Shown here piece by piece: positions 29,776 through 41,905 of a DNA stretch of 64,000 nucleotides. Within the stretch, counting starts at the first letter, position 1; every line of letters begins with the position of its first letter. This DNA is from Undibacterium sp. (GTDB lineage: Bacteria > Pseudomonadota > Gammaproteobacteria > Burkholderiales > Burkholderiaceae_D), in NCBI RefSeq assembly GCF_030651495.1, contig NZ_JAUSFI010000092.1, positions 16,294 to 80,293 on the forward strand. The letters run 5' to 3'. The notes under the pieces are model-generated. The model was not told where the DNA came from. It searched no databases and saw nothing but the letters and a program-made list of their open reading frames with translations. A program made the position numbers and the translations under genes.

Positions 29776-30873
29776 TCAGACAAGGGCATGAGTAACAGAG
29801 CGTTGGTCCGCTTCCATGTATTCACGCGACTGCATTTCGATAATACGCGATACCGTACGATGAAACTCATTCGACAAAGTACCCTGAGGATATAACTGTT
29901 CAGGCAATACTTCAGCTGACATAATTAGTTTTACTTTATTATCATAAAATACATCGATCAACCAGGTAAAACGCCGTGCCTCGGATGACATGGCAGCAGA
30001 CATGGCAGGAATAGAAGAAAGTATCACTGTGTGAAAACGACTGGCGATTTCCAAATAATCGTTTTGCGATCGTGGCCCGCCGCACAATGTCGCAAAATCA
30101 AACCAGATCACACTCCCCGCTCGTCGAAGAGATCTCAGATCACGACCTTCAATATTTACACGCGGATCTTCATCACTGGTTTCTGCTATACGAGCAAATG
30201 TTTCACGTAAACTTTGATCGGTAGCAGCGCAGAGTGGCGTCAGATAAGCCTGCACTTGCTCTAACGCGCGCTTGCGATAATCGTTACCAGAGTCAACATT
30301 TAGCACATCCAATTTTTGTTTAAGCAAGGCAATCGTCGGCAACATGCGATCGCGGTGCAATCCATCAGGATACAAGGCATCAGGTTGATAATTAGATGTC
30401 ATGACGAACGACACCCCGTTTTCAAACAAAGCGTTCAATAAATTGTATAACAACATGGCATCCGCCACATCTGAGACATGGAATTCGTCAAAACAAATTA
30501 ACCGATACTTTTTCGCGATGCGACGAGCAACTTCATTTAAAGGATCCGCAACTCCTGAAAGTTCATCCAATTGACGGTGTACTGCACGCATAAACTCATG
30601 AAAATGCAGTCTGGCTTTGCGAACCACTGGAACTACAGAATAAAAACTATCCATAAGGAAAGACTTGCCACGCCCAACACCACCCCACATATAAACACCG
30701 CGAGGGACATCTGGACGCGTAATCAATCGCGTTAGTTTATTGGATCGTTTTGATTTGTATAGTACCCATTCATCATAGGCTTGCTGAAGACGATCAACGG
30801 CGAGTTGCTGCGCAGCATCAGACTGAAAGCCACGCTTGGTCAATGCATTTTGGTAAAACTCTGAGACGTTCAT
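29776..30873 (-). CDS. zapE: Cell division protein ZapE (AFG1-like ATPase)
   Basis: A 365-residue AAA+-type ATPase. The Walker A GGVGRGKS is at 64-71, Walker B LICFDEFHV at 125-133, and MTSNYQPDALYPDGLHRDRMLP is the AFG1/ZapE sensor region. In E. coli ZapE associates with the Z-ring under stress; the mitochondrial relative AFG1 works with respiratory-complex turnover. Its position after the TCA-cycle block fits either. It is separated from lpdA by a terminator. Confidence 0.94.
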   Translation of the reverse strand: MNVSEFYQNALTKRGFQSDAAQQLAVDRLQQAYDEWVLYKSKRSNKLTRLITRPDVPRGVYMWGGVGRGKSFLMDSFYSVVPVVRKARLHFHEFMRAVHRQLDELSGVADPLNEVARRIAKKYRLICFDEFHVSDVADAMLLYNLLNALFENGVSFVMTSNYQPDALYPDGLHRDRMLPTIALLKQKLDVLNVDSGNDYRKRALEQVQAYLTPLCAATDQSLRETFARIAETSDEDPRVNIEGRDLRSLRRAGSVIWFDFATLCGGPRSQNDYLEIASRFHTVILSSIPAMSAAMSSEARRFTWLIDVFYDNKVKLIMSAEVLPEQLYPQGTLSNEFHRTVSRIIEMQSREYMEADQRSVTHALV

Positions 30874-30903
30874 GCGCAGATTCAGGTAGAAAGGAAAAAT
30901 AAA

Positions 30904-30935
30904 CGAAAAAACCGCTGATGAAAAATCATCAGCGG
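30904..30935 (-). terminator. Rho-independent terminator after lpdA
   Basis: On the minus strand: a perfect 9-bp stem CCGCTGATG/CATCAGCGG with a 6-base loop, then TTTTTTCG. It begins about 24 bp after the lpdA stop and 31 bp before zapE. Confidence 0.9.
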
Positions 30936-30958
30936 CAAGTAGAGAAAATCTCGGCAGA

Positions 30959-32386
30959 TCAGAAGTTCAAAGACCGTTTATCTACAGCTAGAGCAGCTTC
31001 TTTCGTCGCTTCCGACAAAGAAGGATGGGCATGACAGATACGTGCAATATCTTCCGCAGAAGCACGGAATTCCATCGCTACCACAGCTTCAGCAATCAAT
31101 TCGGATGCCATTGGGCCAACGATATGTACACCAAGAATTTCATCGGTAGTGGCATCGGCCAAAAATTTAACCATACCAGATGTGTCACCTAACGCACGAG
31201 CGCGGCCATTTGCCATAAATGGAAAAGTACCTGCTTTATATGCTACGCCATCAGCCTTCAATTGCTGCTCGGTGCGACCGACCCAAGCAATTTCTGGAGA
31301 TGTATAGATAACCCAAGGAATAGTATTGAAGTTCACATGACCATGCTGTCCAGCGATACGTTCAGCCACGGCAACACCCTCTTCTTCGGCCTTATGTGCA
31401 AGCATAGGACCTCGTACCACGTCACCCACCGCCCAAACATTTGCCAAATTAGTTTTGCAATCGCTATCCACCGCGATAAAACCACGCTCATCCAATTGCA
31501 AACCTACACCTTCGGCATTCAAACCGTTGGTATTTGGGGTACGCCCAATAGAAATAATCAACTTATCAAAGACTACTTTGTGTTCAATACTTTTATCATC
31601 GACATAGTTAACTGTGACGTCTTTTTTGCCTTTCACGATCTCGCCAATCTTGACACCAAGATTAATACTCAGTCCTTGCTTAACGAATAGCTTATGGGCT
31701 TCTTTGGCAATTTGCTCATCAACGGCACCTAGAAAAGCTGGCAAAGCTTCCAGCACAGTCACTTCTGCACCACAACGACGCCAGACGCTTCCCATTTCCA
31801 GACCAATCACACCGGCACCAATCACACCCAATTTTTTTGGCACGGCAGCTATCGTCAAAGCGCCATCATTCGACAATATCATATCCTCATCAAATGCTGC
31901 ACCTGGCAAGGCACGCGCATTTGAACCGGTAGCGATAACGATATGTTTACCAGTGATACTTTCTTCAGTTTTTCCAGCGACTTTAACTTCGTAACCACCG
32001 TCCGCAGCCTGAACGAAAGAACCGTGACCATGGAAGAACGTCACTTTATTCTTTTTAAACAAATACGCAATACCGTCATTATTTTGTTTAACGATGGTGT
32101 TTTTACGTGCCAGCATCTGACCCACATTCAGGCTAAGTCCCTTGACGTCAATACCATGATCGGCAAAAGAATGGCCAGCATGTTCAAAATGCTCAGAAGA
32201 TTGCAATAAAGCTTTGGATGGAATACAACCGACATTGGTACACGTACCACCTAGCGCCGGATCACCCTTATCGGTGCTCCACGCATCAATACATGCGACC
32301 GAAAAGCCGAGTTGTGCAGCACGAATTGCTGCAATATAGCCACCAGGGCCCGCGCCAATAACGACGACATCAAATTGTTTACTCAT
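30959..32386 (-). CDS. lpdA: Dihydrolipoyl dehydrogenase (E3 of 2-oxoglutarate dehydrogenase)
   Basis: A 475-residue FAD disulfide reductase that reoxidises dihydrolipoamide. FAD motif [10 protein letters not shown] near residue 12; redox-active disulfide [13 protein letters not shown] near 47-59; NAD motif [12 protein letters not shown]-terminal HAHPSLSEA with the His-Glu proton relay. It is the E3 following odhA and odhB, with one small membrane-protein gene in between. AGGG precedes the ATG, and a terminator follows. Confidence 0.96.
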   Translation of the reverse strand: MSKQFDVVVIGAGPGGYIAAIRAAQLGFSVACIDAWSTDKGDPALGGTCTNVGCIPSKALLQSSEHFEHAGHSFADHGIDVKGLSLNVGQMLARKNTIVKQNNDGIAYLFKKNKVTFFHGHGSFVQAADGGYEVKVAGKTEESITGKHIVIATGSNARALPGAAFDEDMILSNDGALTIAAVPKKLGVIGAGVIGLEMGSVWRRCGAEVTVLEALPAFLGAVDEQIAKEAHKLFVKQGLSINLGVKIGEIVKGKKDVTVNYVDDKSIEHKVVFDKLIISIGRTPNTNGLNAEGVGLQLDERGFIAVDSDCKTNLANVWAVGDVVRGPMLAHKAEEEGVAVAERIAGQHGHVNFNTIPWVIYTSPEIAWVGRTEQQLKADGVAYKAGTFPFMANGRARALGDTSGMVKFLADATTDEILGVHIVGPMASELIAEAVVAMEFRASAEDIARICHAHPSLSEATKEAALAVDKRSLNF

Positions 32387-32466
32387 GGATTTACCCTGAT
32401 TGTACGAATTATGCTGATTTTGCTAATTTTTATATTTCTGTATTTCTTGACCATTAGCGTTCACAT

Positions 32467-32826
32467 TTAAGTTTCTTCTGGAACAAATATCCAAGCGAGG
32501 ATATAGGCAAACAACCCGAATCCGAAATATAACGTGAACAAGACGAACAACAAACGCCAGATCCAAGAATCTAGTCCAGTGAACTTACCCAGACCGCCAC
32601 AGACTCCTCCTAACCATTGGTCACTTTTTGATCGACGAAAGCGATTCAACTCACTCAACGAGTTGTCTAGACCAGAAGAAGGCCGTGAATCGAATCGATT
32701 AAAAGAAGCATCATCGCTTCCAATAGATGCTAGAAACTTGGCCTTGGCTTGCGCGAATTCTGCATCGGTCAGTGCTCCTGACTGATGCAGTTCGTGCAGA
32801 CGTTTGATTTCGTCAGCGATAGTCAT
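32467..32826 (-). CDS. SHOCT-PspC domain membrane protein
   Basis: A 119-residue protein. Residues 1-33 (EIKRLHELHQSGALTDAEFAQAKAKFL) form a SHOCT motif; 65-118 form a PspC domain (GGVCGGLGKFTGLDSWIWRLLFVL and GLFAYILAWIFVPEE) with one or two membrane helices. PspC-domain proteins occur in phage-shock and membrane-stress responses. It lies 10 bp after odhB and 80 bp before lpdA, inside the 2-oxoglutarate dehydrogenase operon. Its role there is unknown. Confidence 0.88.
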   Translation of the reverse strand: MTIADEIKRLHELHQSGALTDAEFAQAKAKFLASIGSDDASFNRFDSRPSSGLDNSLSELNRFRRSKSDQWLGGVCGGLGKFTGLDSWIWRLLFVLFTLYFGFGLFAYILAWIFVPEET

Positions 32827-32836
32827 AAATATTTGC

Positions 32837-34072
32837 TTAAAGATCCAGCAGCAAACGGGCTGGATCTTCCAGTGCCTCTTTCATTGCGACCAAGCCTAAA
32901 ACAGCTTCTCGACCATCGATAATACGGTGATCGTAAGACATGGCCAGATAGTTCATGGGACGAATAACTATTTGACCATTTTCAACAACAGCCCGATCTT
33001 TGGTGGCATGCACACCCAAAATTGCGGATTGTGGCGGGTTGATGATTGGGGTCGACAACATGGAGCCGAAAGTACCGCCATTTGAAATAGAAAAAGTACC
33101 TCCTGTCAAATCATCTAATGTCAATTTGCCGTCTTTTGCCTTAGCACCAAATTCGCCAATTTTCTTTTCAATGTCAGCGATAGACATTTGATCTGCATTG
33201 CGTAAGATAGGTACGACCAGACCACGTGGTGAACCAACAGCGATACCAATATCAAAATAACCATGATAAACAATATCATTTCCATCAACCGAGGCGTTAA
33301 TAACTGGGTACTTTTTCAGTGCAGCTACAGCAGCTTTAACAAAGAAGGACATGAAACCTAACTTGACACCGTGTTCTTTTTCAAACTTGTCTTTATATTT
33401 ATTACGAAGCTCCATGACTGGCGCCATATTCACTTCATTAAATGTTGTTAAAATTGCATTTGTTGATTGTGACTGTACCAAACGCTCTGCGATACGAGCA
33501 CGCAGACGGCTCATAGGTACTCGTTCTTCTGGGCGATCACCCAGTTTAGGTGCAGCGGGCGCAACCACTTGCTGCAATAAAGGCTTGGAAGTCGAAGCAG
33601 TGGCGGCAGCCACTACAGGTACCACTGTTTTGGCAGAAACGGCGACCAAAGCATCGCCCTTCGTAACGCGACCGTCTTTACCTGAACCATCAACTGCGCT
33701 AGCTGACAGGTTATTTTCAGCCAAAATTTTGGCGGCAGCTGGCATCGCAACTCCGGCTGAGGATTTTTCTGTCAGATTATTAACTACTGCAGCTACTGCG
33801 GTTACCTGAATCGGGCTCACTTTTGCAGAGCCTTCAGTATCTAGAATCGCAATTACTTCACCAGCCACTACGGTGCTGCCATCACCCTTAATGATCTGGG
33901 TAATCACGCCATCGGTAGGCGCAGGCAATTCCATGACAACCTTGTCGGTCTCTACATCGACCAGATTTTCGTCGCGAGTGACAGATTCACCCACTTTTTT
34001 ATGCCATACCAGCAAAGTCGCTTCTGCGACGGATTCAGATAACTGGGGTACTTTTACTTCGATAATTGCCAT
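32837..34072 (-). CDS. odhB: Dihydrolipoamide succinyltransferase (E2 of 2-oxoglutarate dehydrogenase)
   Basis: A 411-residue E2 with one lipoyl domain (1-77, lipoyl Lys in [11 protein letters not shown]), an E3/E1-binding domain (about 108-145, [19 protein letters not shown]), and the catalytic acyltransferase ending in [13 protein letters not shown] with the His-Asp pair. Ala-Val-rich linkers join the domains. GGAGA precedes the ATG, 58 bp after odhA. It transfers the succinyl group to CoA. Confidence 0.96.
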   Translation of the reverse strand: MAIIEVKVPQLSESVAEATLLVWHKKVGESVTRDENLVDVETDKVVMELPAPTDGVITQIIKGDGSTVVAGEVIAILDTEGSAKVSPIQVTAVAAVVNNLTEKSSAGVAMPAAAKILAENNLSASAVDGSGKDGRVTKGDALVAVSAKTVVPVVAAATASTSKPLLQQVVAPAAPKLGDRPEERVPMSRLRARIAERLVQSQSTNAILTTFNEVNMAPVMELRNKYKDKFEKEHGVKLGFMSFFVKAAVAALKKYPVINASVDGNDIVYHGYFDIGIAVGSPRGLVVPILRNADQMSIADIEKKIGEFGAKAKDGKLTLDDLTGGTFSISNGGTFGSMLSTPIINPPQSAILGVHATKDRAVVENGQIVIRPMNYLAMSYDHRIIDGREAVLGLVAMKEALEDPARLLLDL

Positions 34073-34130
34073 GTTTTTCTCCGTTTCGGATATGTATTGG
34101 GCGCAGCAGCTTCTGCCGCGCCGCTTATCT

Positions 34131-36986
34131 TTATTTGGTCAGGATATAACCCTTGAGCTTGGAAAATGCCGTATCCAATAAGGTTTTTTGTTGCGCATAG
34201 TGCTTGTCGTAATAACCGACAGCAGGAGATGCGCTAGCTGGACGACCGGCATAAGCGAGCTTCTGCCCCTCTTCCAGGCTTTCAAAAATATTGTGCTGAA
34301 TCTGGAACCAAGGCCCCTGATTTTGCGGCTCGTCCTGCGTCCAAACCAATTCGGTCAGTTCTGGGAATTTTTTCAACTCAGCAGAAAAACTCTTATGTGG
34401 AAACGGATAGAGTTGTTCTACACGGATAATCGCGGTATCGGTCTGACCACGCTCTTTACGTGCGTTAACCAAATCAAAGTAAACCTTACCTGAGCAAGCG
34501 ATTACACGCTTAACTTTCTTAACATCAATCTTTTCATCCACTTCACCGATAACAGTATGAAAACTACTCTTTGCCAACTCAGACAATGGTGAACCAGCAT
34601 CCTTGTTACGCAGCAAAGACTTCGGCGTCAGAATCACCAAAGGTTTGCGGAACATACGTATCATCTGACGACGTAGTAAATGGAAAATCTGTGCTGCAGT
34701 AGTTGGTTGTACCACTTGCATGTTGTTATCCGCACACAATTGCAAGAAACGCTCAGGACGCGCGGAAGAGTGCTCAGGTCCTTGACCTTCATATCCATGT
34801 GGAAGCATCATAACTAGACCAGAAGCACGACCCCATTTCACCTCGCCTGAACTAATGAACTGATCAATTACTACTTGCGCACCGTTCGCGAAATCACCAA
34901 ATTGTGCTTCCCAAATTGTTAGCGTATTCGGTTCTGCCGTGGAATAACCATATTCAAAAGCCAGAACTGCTTCTTCGGACAAGACCGAGTCAATCACCGT
35001 AAATGGTGCCTGTTTTTCCGAAATATTTTGCAAAGGAACATAAGTACCGGCATCCCAACGTTCACGATTTTGGTCATGCAGAACAGCATGACGGTGGACG
35101 AACGTACCACGTCCCGCGTCCTGACCAGTAAGGCGAATCGCATATCCAGAAGCAACCAAAGAAGCATAAGCCAGATGCTCGCCCATTCCCCAATCGAGAT
35201 TCATTTCACCTCGACCCATGGTGGCACGGTCACCCAATACTTTTTCTACCAAACTATGCGGTTTGAAGCCTTCAGGCACTGTAGTGATTCGTTGTGCCAA
35301 TCGTTTCAGCTCGGTCATTGGTACGCCAGTATCGGCGGCATCAGTCCATTTGCGATTCAGGAAAGGAATCCAGTCGACCGCATACTTATTTTTGAAATTA
35401 GAAATAACAGGATCATGCGTATGTTTACCGGCATCCATTGCATCACGGAAAGCCTTAACCATTACATCGCCACCATCCGCCGAAATCATTCCCTGCGCAG
35501 CCAATTTATCTGCGTACATTTTTCGCGTGCCAGGATGCTGCGCAATTTTTTTATACATCAAAGGTTGAGTTAATGCTGGAGTATCTTGCTCATTATGCCC
35601 CAATTTACGATAGCAAATGATGTCAACTACAACGTCCTTCTTAAACTCCAGACGATAATCAATAGCTATTTGTGTTGCCAACACTACTGCTTCTGGATCA
35701 TCGCCATTCACATGTAGCACTGGAGCTTCAATCATCTTGACAACATCAGAACAATACAAAGTAGAGCGCGAGTCACGTGGGTCAGAAGTAGTAAAACCAA
35801 TTTGATTATTAATCACAATGTGCATAGTGCCACCTGTACCATAGCCACGTGTCTGGGCCAGATTCAAGGTTTCCATCACAACGCCCTGGCCTGCAAATGC
35901 AGCATCACCATGAACCAAAATAGGCAACACTTGCGAGCCATCTTTATCACCACGACGTTCCATGCGCGCTTTTACTGACCCCTCAACCACAGGATTAACA
36001 ATTTCCAGATGAGATGGGTTAAATGCTAGCGACAAGTGAACAGGTCCGCCAGGAGTCGATACATCAGAGGAAAATCCTTGATGGTATTTGACGTCGCCCG
36101 AAGGAAGATCGTCACCATGCTTGCCTTCAAATTCAGCAAACAGGTCTTGCGGCATTTTGCCAAGGGTATTCACAAGCACGTTCAGCCGCCCGCGATGTGC
36201 CATACCAATGATAATTTCTTCTACGCCACGTTCACCAGCACGCTGTATCGTTTCATCCATAGACGCAATAAAACTTTCACTACCTTCAAGCGAAAACCGT
36301 TTTTGGCCGACGTACTTTGTGTGTAAATAACGCTCCAAACCCTCAGCTGCGGTCAGGCGATCAAGAATATGTTTTTTCTTTTCTGAAGAAAAACTTGGAG
36401 TGGCGCGTATCGACTCTAACTTTTGTTGCAACCAGCGCTTCTCAGTCGGATCGCTAATGTACATGAATTCAGCACCGATAGAACGACAGTAGGTATCGCG
36501 CAGTAAATTGAGCAAATCACGTAAGGAGGAGGTTTCCGTGCCAAAATAGGTATTACTGATATTGAACTGAATATCCATATCCGCATCTGTAAAACCATAG
36601 AAACTTGGCTCTAATTCAGGAATACTTGGGCGTTCCTGGCGCTGCAGTGGGTCCAAGTTGGCCCAGTGACTACCCAAAAAACGGTATGCAGCAATTAATT
36701 GCTGGGCTGCGACACGTTTACGTCCCATTTCAGCATCGGCTGCCGCATCAATAGTCCGAACAGGACCTTGCTTAGCACGTTCAGCAAACGAGGCAATTAC
36801 AGGTGCATGCGCTACGTCGGGCTTGGATGACCCATCAACAGCGGGTACATTCTGCATAGCGTCAAAATACACGCGCCAATTATCAGGTACGGAACCGGGA
36901 TTATTCAGATACGCCTCGTAAAGTTCTTCTACATACGGCGCATTGCCGCCGAACAAATACGAGTTTGCGTTAAGTTGTTGCATCAT
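34131..36986 (-). CDS. odhA: 2-oxoglutarate dehydrogenase E1
   Basis: About 951 residues, thiamine-diphosphate dependent, the committing step of the OGDH complex. The N-terminus [20 protein letters not shown] is the E1o-specific peptide, [21 protein letters not shown] the active-site region, and [17 protein letters not shown] the ThDP-binding strand. I start at the ATG at 36986, which has AAAGG upstream; an in-frame GTG lies three codons earlier. A 10-bp inverted repeat at 37106-37135 lies in its leader. Confidence 0.96.
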   Translation of the reverse strand: MMQQLNANSYLFGGNAPYVEELYEAYLNNPGSVPDNWRVYFDAMQNVPAVDGSSKPDVAHAPVIASFAERAKQGPVRTIDAAADAEMGRKRVAAQQLIAAYRFLGSHWANLDPLQRQERPSIPELEPSFYGFTDADMDIQFNISNTYFGTETSSLRDLLNLLRDTYCRSIGAEFMYISDPTEKRWLQQKLESIRATPSFSSEKKKHILDRLTAAEGLERYLHTKYVGQKRFSLEGSESFIASMDETIQRAGERGVEEIIIGMAHRGRLNVLVNTLGKMPQDLFAEFEGKHGDDLPSGDVKYHQGFSSDVSTPGGPVHLSLAFNPSHLEIVNPVVEGSVKARMERRGDKDGSQVLPILVHGDAAFAGQGVVMETLNLAQTRGYGTGGTMHIVINNQIGFTTSDPRDSRSTLYCSDVVKMIEAPVLHVNGDDPEAVVLATQIAIDYRLEFKKDVVVDIICYRKLGHNEQDTPALTQPLMYKKIAQHPGTRKMYADKLAAQGMISADGGDVMVKAFRDAMDAGKHTHDPVISNFKNKYAVDWIPFLNRKWTDAADTGVPMTELKRLAQRITTVPEGFKPHSLVEKVLGDRATMGRGEMNLDWGMGEHLAYASLVASGYAIRLTGQDAGRGTFVHRHAVLHDQNRERWDAGTYVPLQNISEKQAPFTVIDSVLSEEAVLAFEYGYSTAEPNTLTIWEAQFGDFANGAQVVIDQFISSGEVKWGRASGLVMMLPHGYEGQGPEHSSARPERFLQLCADNNMQVVQPTTAAQIFHLLRRQMIRMFRKPLVILTPKSLLRNKDAGSPLSELAKSSFHTVIGEVDEKIDVKKVKRVIACSGKVYFDLVNARKERGQTDTAIIRVEQLYPFPHKSFSAELKKFPELTELVWTQDEPQNQGPWFQIQHNIFESLEEGQKLAYAGRPASASPAVGYYDKHYAQQKTLLDTAFSKLKGYILTK

Positions 36987-37105
36987 CTTGCTCACCTTTC
37001 TTCGCGTTTTGCGAGATTAGCGGGTTAATCTAACCTTCCGCGACACGGCCTGACCGGTTAGCGGATTGCACATCAAGTTGTGGGGAAGGGCTGGTCTGAA
37101 AATCG

Positions 37106-37135
37106 TTTCATTTGTATTGTTAAGCACAAATGAAA
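37106..37135. promoter_or_regulatory. 10-bp perfect inverted repeat upstream of odhA
   Basis: Arms TTTCATTTGT and ACAAATGAAA around 10 bases, about 120 bp before the odhA start and after the gltA terminator. Position fits an operator for the odhA operon; the protein is unknown. Confidence 0.5.
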
Positions 37136-37184
37136 TTACATCCAAAATTTCACTTTCGCTGCGAAGCATAGCATCTTTATGCAA

Positions 37185-37219
37185 TAAAAAAAAGCGAGTC
37201 ATTCAGACTCGCTTTTTTA
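37185..37219 (-). terminator. Terminator after gltA
   Basis: Perfect 9-bp stem AAGCGAGTC/GACTCGCTT with loop ATTCA, extended by flanking A-T pairs; U-rich in both directions. On the minus strand it follows the gltA stop by about 32 bp. Confidence 0.9.
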
Positions 37220-37251
37220 ATCGTTTTAAATCTCTCAAAAATCAGAAATAA

Positions 37252-38556
37252 TCAACGCTTATCGATAGGTTGCACATCGCGTGTTGGCGAACCAACAAAC
37301 AATTGGCGTGGACGTCCAATTTTTTGTTCAGGGTCAGAAATCATCTCTTTCCATTGAGCAATCCAACCAACTGTACGTGCCAACGCAAAAATGCCTGTAA
37401 ATAAAGAGGTAGGTATACCCAAAGCACGCTGAACTATACCTGAGTAGAAATCGACGTTCGGATACAGTTTGCGGGAGACGAAATATTCGTCTTCCAGTGC
37501 AATTTTCTCCAACGCCATTGCCAATTTAAACAAAGGATCGTCTTGCAATCCTAGTTCTTGCAGGACTTCATAGCAAGTTTCACGCATCAATTTAGCGCGC
37601 GGATCGTAGTTTTTGTAAACCCTGTGACCAAAACCCATTAGCTTGACACCGGAATTTTTATCTTTTACCTGCTTGATAAACTCGCCAATATTATCAACAC
37701 TGCCGATTTCTTCCAGCATGCTCAATGCTGCTTCATTCGCACCACCGTGGGCTGGCCCCCACAGGCATGCAATACCTGCAGCGATACAAGCAAATGGATT
37801 CGCACCTGAAGAGCCCGCCAGACGCACGGTAGATGTAGATGCATTCTGTTCATGATCCGCATGCAAAATCAAGATACGATCCAGTGCACGTACTAAAACT
37901 TCATTCGTTTTGTACGGAGCACATGGTGTTGAAAACATCATGTGCATAAAATTGGCACTGTATGACAGGTCGTTGCGCGGATAAACGAAAGGTTGGCCGA
38001 TCGAATATTTGTATGCCATCGCCACCAGCGTAGGCATTTTTGCGATTAAACGAATCGCTGATACCTCACGGTGATGCGGATCATTGATATCTAGCGAATC
38101 ATGATAGAACGATGCCAACGCCCCAACCGTACCTACCAACACAGACATCGGATGAGCATCGCGACGGAATCCACGGAAAAAGAACTGCATTTGCTCGTGA
38201 ACCATGGTGTGGTTAGTTACTGTAGCCACAAATTGTTCTTTTTCTGTGGCAGTTGGCAATTCGCCATTCAACAACAGGAAACAGGTTTCCAGGAAGTCAC
38301 CACCATTAACCGCCAATTGTTCTATCGGATACCCGCGATACAGCAATTCGCCTTTGTCTCCATCAATATAAGTAATGGAAGAATTACATGCTGCAGTGGA
38401 CATGAAACCGGGGTCATAAGTAAACATGCCGGTGGAAGCATACAACTTTCGAATATCAATCACATCGGGACCAACAGTCCCTTTGTAAATTGGCATTTCT
38501 AATGGTGCGGAACCATCAGAAAAAGTAAGTGTTGCTTTTATTTCAGAGTTAGTCAT
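37252..38556 (-). CDS. gltA: Citrate synthase
   Basis: A 434-residue type-II (Gram-negative hexameric) citrate synthase. The N-terminal beta-domain contains TFDPG-like [22 protein letters not shown] in segments. Catalytic regions are [24 protein letters not shown] and [15 protein letters not shown], with the His-His-Asp set. AAGGAAGAG precedes the ATG. It lies 63 bp after sdhE, with its own downstream terminator. Confidence 0.97.
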   Translation of the reverse strand: MTNSEIKATLTFSDGSAPLEMPIYKGTVGPDVIDIRKLYASTGMFTYDPGFMSTAACNSSITYIDGDKGELLYRGYPIEQLAVNGGDFLETCFLLLNGELPTATEKEQFVATVTNHTMVHEQMQFFFRGFRRDAHPMSVLVGTVGALASFYHDSLDINDPHHREVSAIRLIAKMPTLVAMAYKYSIGQPFVYPRNDLSYSANFMHMMFSTPCAPYKTNEVLVRALDRILILHADHEQNASTSTVRLAGSSGANPFACIAAGIACLWGPAHGGANEAALSMLEEIGSVDNIGEFIKQVKDKNSGVKLMGFGHRVYKNYDPRAKLMRETCYEVLQELGLQDDPLFKLAMALEKIALEDEYFVSRKLYPNVDFYSGIVQRALGIPTSLFTGIFALARTVGWIAQWKEMISDPEQKIGRPRQLFVGSPTRDVQPIDKR

Positions 38557-38619
38557 GGCTCTTCCTTCAATGTAGAGGTGAGTCGTTAATCAAAAAAACA
38601 CGAGAGAAATTTGTCAACA

Positions 38620-38901
38620 TCAGATATTTTGCAAGCGAACTAGTAGCGCACGCACATGTGGAAAATCCACTTCGGCATCAGGCTGTTTTTTCGCCATCAA
38701 TAAGTCCATCAGTGTGTTATCTGACAATTCCATTAAACGGCTAAATGCATCGACATCTTCATCAGTCAAAGATTCTTCATAAGCGTCAAGGAAGCGCGTC
38801 AGTATTAAATCATTTTCCAATAAGCCTCGTCTGGCGCGCCATCGAAGCCGAGCACGTTTTGCGGGATCATTTTGATGGGATTGAACGATAGACTGAGGCA
38901 T
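38620..38901 (-). CDS. sdhE: Succinate dehydrogenase assembly factor SdhE
   Basis: A 93-residue protein that promotes covalent FAD attachment to SdhA. RLRWRARRGLLENDLILTRF contains the conserved RGxxE motif of the family. I start at ATG 38901 (MPQSIVQ); a TTG lies four codons earlier. It follows sdhB after a strong hairpin and precedes gltA. Confidence 0.92.
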   Translation of the reverse strand: MPQSIVQSHQNDPAKRARLRWRARRGLLENDLILTRFLDAYEESLTDEDVDAFSRLMELSDNTLMDLLMAKKQPDAEVDFPHVRALLVRLQNI

Positions 38902-38986
38902 AAATACTTTCAATTATTACTTCTTATTTCATGCAAGTCTTGGCGCAGACCTAACTATTAATTTTGATACTGCCATAAAACTGCAT

Positions 38987-39024
38987 GAAATAAGGGCGGC
39001 AAATAATTCTGCCGCCCTTATTTC
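38987..39024 (-). terminator. Strong hairpin after sdhB
   Basis: A perfect 15-bp stem (GAAATAAGGGCGGCA / TGCCGCCCTTATTTC) with an 8-base loop just after the sdhB stop at 39036. The tail is weakly U-rich, so it may end most sdhCDAB transcripts or protect their 3' end while partly reading into sdhE. Confidence 0.75.
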
Positions 39025-39035
39025 AAGGCATCTAC

Positions 39036-39746
39036 CTAGACGGCGCGACGGACCATCAATTCCTTGATTTTCCCAATAGCGCGAGTTGGGTTCAAACCTT
39101 TTGGACAGACATCCACACAGTTCATGATAGTGTGGCAGCGGAACAACCGATATGGATCTTCCAGATTATCGAGACGCTCACCTGTTGCCTGATCACGTGA
39201 ATCAGCAATAAACCGATAAGCTTGCAATAACCCAGCTGGACCTACGAACTTATCCGGATTCCACCAAAAAGATGGGCAGGAAGTCGAACAGCAAGCACAA
39301 AGGATGCATTCATACAGACCATCCAATTCCTCACGCTCTACAGGAGACTGCAAGCGCTCTTTTTCCGGAGGAATAGTGTCATTCATCAAGTATGGCTTGA
39401 TCGAATTATATTGCTTGAAAAACTGTGTCATATCCACAATCAGATCGCGGATCACTGGCAAACCAGGCAAAGGACGCAACACGATAGGTTCAGTCAATTC
39501 ATTCAGATTGGTAGTGCAAGCTAATCCGTTTTTTCCATTGATATTCATCGCATCGGAACCACACACACCTTCACGACATGAACGACGCAACGCAAGAGAA
39601 TCATCCACGTCTGCTTTGATGCGTTGCAGTGCATCAAGTAACATTTTATCGGTGTCTTGCAACTCCACCGTCAAATCCTGCATGTAAGGCTTTGCATCCT
39701 TATCCGGATCATAGCGATAGATTTTAAATTTAAGTGTACGTGCCAT
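39036..39746 (-). CDS. sdhB: Succinate dehydrogenase iron-sulfur subunit
   Basis: A 236-residue subunit carrying electrons from SdhA to quinone. [2Fe-2S] ligands lie in [12 protein letters not shown] with the later AC of NGLAC; [4Fe-4S] in [12 protein letters not shown]; [3Fe-4S] in [17 protein letters not shown]. Standard length. It lies 12 bp after sdhA. Confidence 0.97.
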   Translation of the reverse strand: MARTLKFKIYRYDPDKDAKPYMQDLTVELQDTDKMLLDALQRIKADVDDSLALRRSCREGVCGSDAMNINGKNGLACTTNLNELTEPIVLRPLPGLPVIRDLIVDMTQFFKQYNSIKPYLMNDTIPPEKERLQSPVEREELDGLYECILCACCSTSCPSFWWNPDKFVGPAGLLQAYRFIADSRDQATGERLDNLEDPYRLFRCHTIMNCVDVCPKGLNPTRAIGKIKELMVRRAV

Positions 39747-39758
39747 ATTAGTATCTCT

Positions 39759-41534
39759 TTAGAATGTACGAGCTTTAGGCTTGAAGGTTTCGACTGTCAA
39801 CGGCTTGGTTACTACTGGCTTGTAATCCAGACGATTGCCTTCGGAATACCACAGCGTGTGTTTCATCCAGTTTTCATCATCGCGTTTTTCATAATCACGA
39901 TGTGCATGCGCACCACGAGATTCCTTACGTGCATTGGCGGAAGTAATTGTTGCTTTGGCTGTTTCAATCAGATTATCCAACTCCAAAGCCTCAACACGTG
40001 CAGTGTTGAAAACTTTTGATTTATCTTTAAAAGAAACATGTTTACGACGCTCATCGAGAACCATTATTTCTTTGTAGCCAGCCTGCAACAGTTCATCAGT
40101 GCGAAATACACCACAATATTTTTGCATGGTCCCGCGAATATCATTCGCAACACTTTGCACACGCTCAGTACCAGTACTGGTTTCAAGCTTAGCCAAGCGT
40201 GACAAAGCCAAATCTGCAGCATCAGCAGGTAGATCCTTGTTGCTACGTTCCTTGAGTTTGCTCGCTACCACGTGATTCCCAGCAGCGCGACCGAACACCA
40301 ATAAATCGAGCAATGAATTCGTGCCCAGACGGTTCGCACCATGTACAGAAACGCAGGCGCACTCCCCTATCGCATACAACCCGTTGACTACTTCACTGCT
40401 ACCATTTTTTGGAGCAACCACCTGGCCATGAATATTAGTTGGAATACCCCCCATCTGATAGTGAATGGTAGGAACAACCGGGATAGGCTCTTTGGTAGCA
40501 TCAACGTTGGCGAATTTATGACCAATTTCCAAAATCGAAGGCAATCGTTTTTGTATTGTCTCAGCACCGATGTGACGTAAATCAAGCATAACGTGATCCT
40601 TATTCGGACCACAGCCACGACCTTCTTTGATCTCTTGATCCATAGAACGAGAAACAAAATCTCGCGGCGCAAGATCTTTTAAGGTTGGAGCATAACGTTC
40701 CATGAAACGCTCGCCCTGACTATTAACCAGAATACCGCCTTCACCGCGCACACCTTCGGTAATCAAGACACCAGCACCGGCAACACCGGTTGGATGGAAT
40801 TGCCAAAACTCCATATCTTGCAATGGCAAGCCAGCACGTGCAGCCATCCCCATACCGTCACCAGTATTGATAAAGGCATTCGTTGAAGCAGCAAAAATAC
40901 GGCCAGCGCCACCGGTTGCGAGAATGGTCGTTTTGGCTTCTAACATCATGACTTCGCCAGTTTCCATCTCTAGAGCAACAACACCCAATATATCGCCAGC
41001 AGCATCGCGAATCAGATCAATCGCCATCCACTCAACATAAAAATGCGTACGAGCGCGCACATTGCGTTGATACAGTGTATGCAGCAAGGCATGACCGGTA
41101 CGGTCAGCGGCAGCACAAGCGCGTTGCACAGGCTTTTCACCAAAATTGGCAGTATGCCCACCAAAAGGACGCTGATAAATGGTGCCGTCTGCATTTCTAT
41201 CGAAGGGCATACCAAAGTGTTCAAGTTCATAAACAACTTTTGGCGCTTCACGACACATGAATTCGATGGCATCCTGGTCACCCAGATAATCGCCACCTTT
41301 AACAGTGTCAAACATATGCCAGAACCAATTATCTTCAGACATATTGCCTAGAGATGCGCCGATACCACCTTGTGCGGCTACTGTGTGGGAACGAGTTGGA
41401 AATACTTTTGAAAGTACAGCAACATTCAGGCCAGCCTCGGCCAGCTGCAACGAAGCACGCATGCCAGAGCCACCGGCTCCGATAATAACCGCATCAAAAC
41501 GGCGGGAAGGAATGGCGGATTTAATAGCAGCCAC
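39759..41534 (-). CDS. sdhA: Succinate dehydrogenase flavoprotein subunit
   Basis: 591 residues. FAD-binding [17 protein letters not shown] near residue 20; His50 in [10 protein letters not shown] is the covalent FAD site; [22 protein letters not shown] and [15 protein letters not shown] are active-site regions. I start at a GTG at 41534: GGAGAG lies seven bases upstream and MAAIKS matches the usual N-terminus. An earlier in-frame GTG (41549) would overlap sdhD by 13 bases. It oxidises succinate to fumarate at the inner membrane. Confidence 0.96.
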   Translation of the reverse strand: MAAIKSAIPSRRFDAVIIGAGGSGMRASLQLAEAGLNVAVLSKVFPTRSHTVAAQGGIGASLGNMSEDNWFWHMFDTVKGGDYLGDQDAIEFMCREAPKVVYELEHFGMPFDRNADGTIYQRPFGGHTANFGEKPVQRACAAADRTGHALLHTLYQRNVRARTHFYVEWMAIDLIRDAAGDILGVVALEMETGEVMMLEAKTTILATGGAGRIFAASTNAFINTGDGMGMAARAGLPLQDMEFWQFHPTGVAGAGVLITEGVRGEGGILVNSQGERFMERYAPTLKDLAPRDFVSRSMDQEIKEGRGCGPNKDHVMLDLRHIGAETIQKRLPSILEIGHKFANVDATKEPIPVVPTIHYQMGGIPTNIHGQVVAPKNGSSEVVNGLYAIGECACVSVHGANRLGTNSLLDLLVFGRAAGNHVVASKLKERSNKDLPADAADLALSRLAKLETSTGTERVQSVANDIRGTMQKYCGVFRTDELLQAGYKEIMVLDERRKHVSFKDKSKVFNTARVEALELDNLIETAKATITSANARKESRGAHAHRDYEKRDDENWMKHTLWYSEGNRLDYKPVVTKPLTVETFKPKARTF

Positions 41535-41536
41535 GG

Positions 41537-41905
41537 TTAAACTCTCCACAAAATCTGTGCCGCATATCCGACACTAGCGACTAACCACAAAATAGTGGCA
41601 ACCTGAAAGACCAAACGCAAAACAACAGAATGCGTCACATAATCCATCCAAATATCACGCATACCTACCCACGCATGATAAAACAACGCTACAAAGACCG
41701 TAAACGTCGCCAATTTAAACCATTGCTGGGCAAAAATACCCGCCCAACCTTCATAACTAAAATTATTGCCAGTCAAAAACAAACCCAGCAATATAACGGT
41801 GTACAAGGCCATGACGATTGCCGTCACACGTTGCGCCAACCAGTCACGCAATCCGTAATGCGCGCCGACAACCAAGCGATTCGGACCAATATTATTATTT
41901 GCCAT
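41537..41905 (-). CDS. sdhD: Succinate dehydrogenase membrane anchor, SdhD
   Basis: A 122-residue anchor with three membrane helices (about 25-45, 58-78, 95-118). The [14 protein letters not shown] and [16 protein letters not shown] segments carry the quinone-site Arg/Ser and haem-ligand His of the family. The ATG overlaps the sdhC stop (TAATG). Confidence 0.92.
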   Translation of the reverse strand: MANNNIGPNRLVVGAHYGLRDWLAQRVTAIVMALYTVILLGLFLTGNNFSYEGWAGIFAQQWFKLATFTVFVALFYHAWVGMRDIWMDYVTHSVVLRLVFQVATILWLVASVGYAAQILWRV

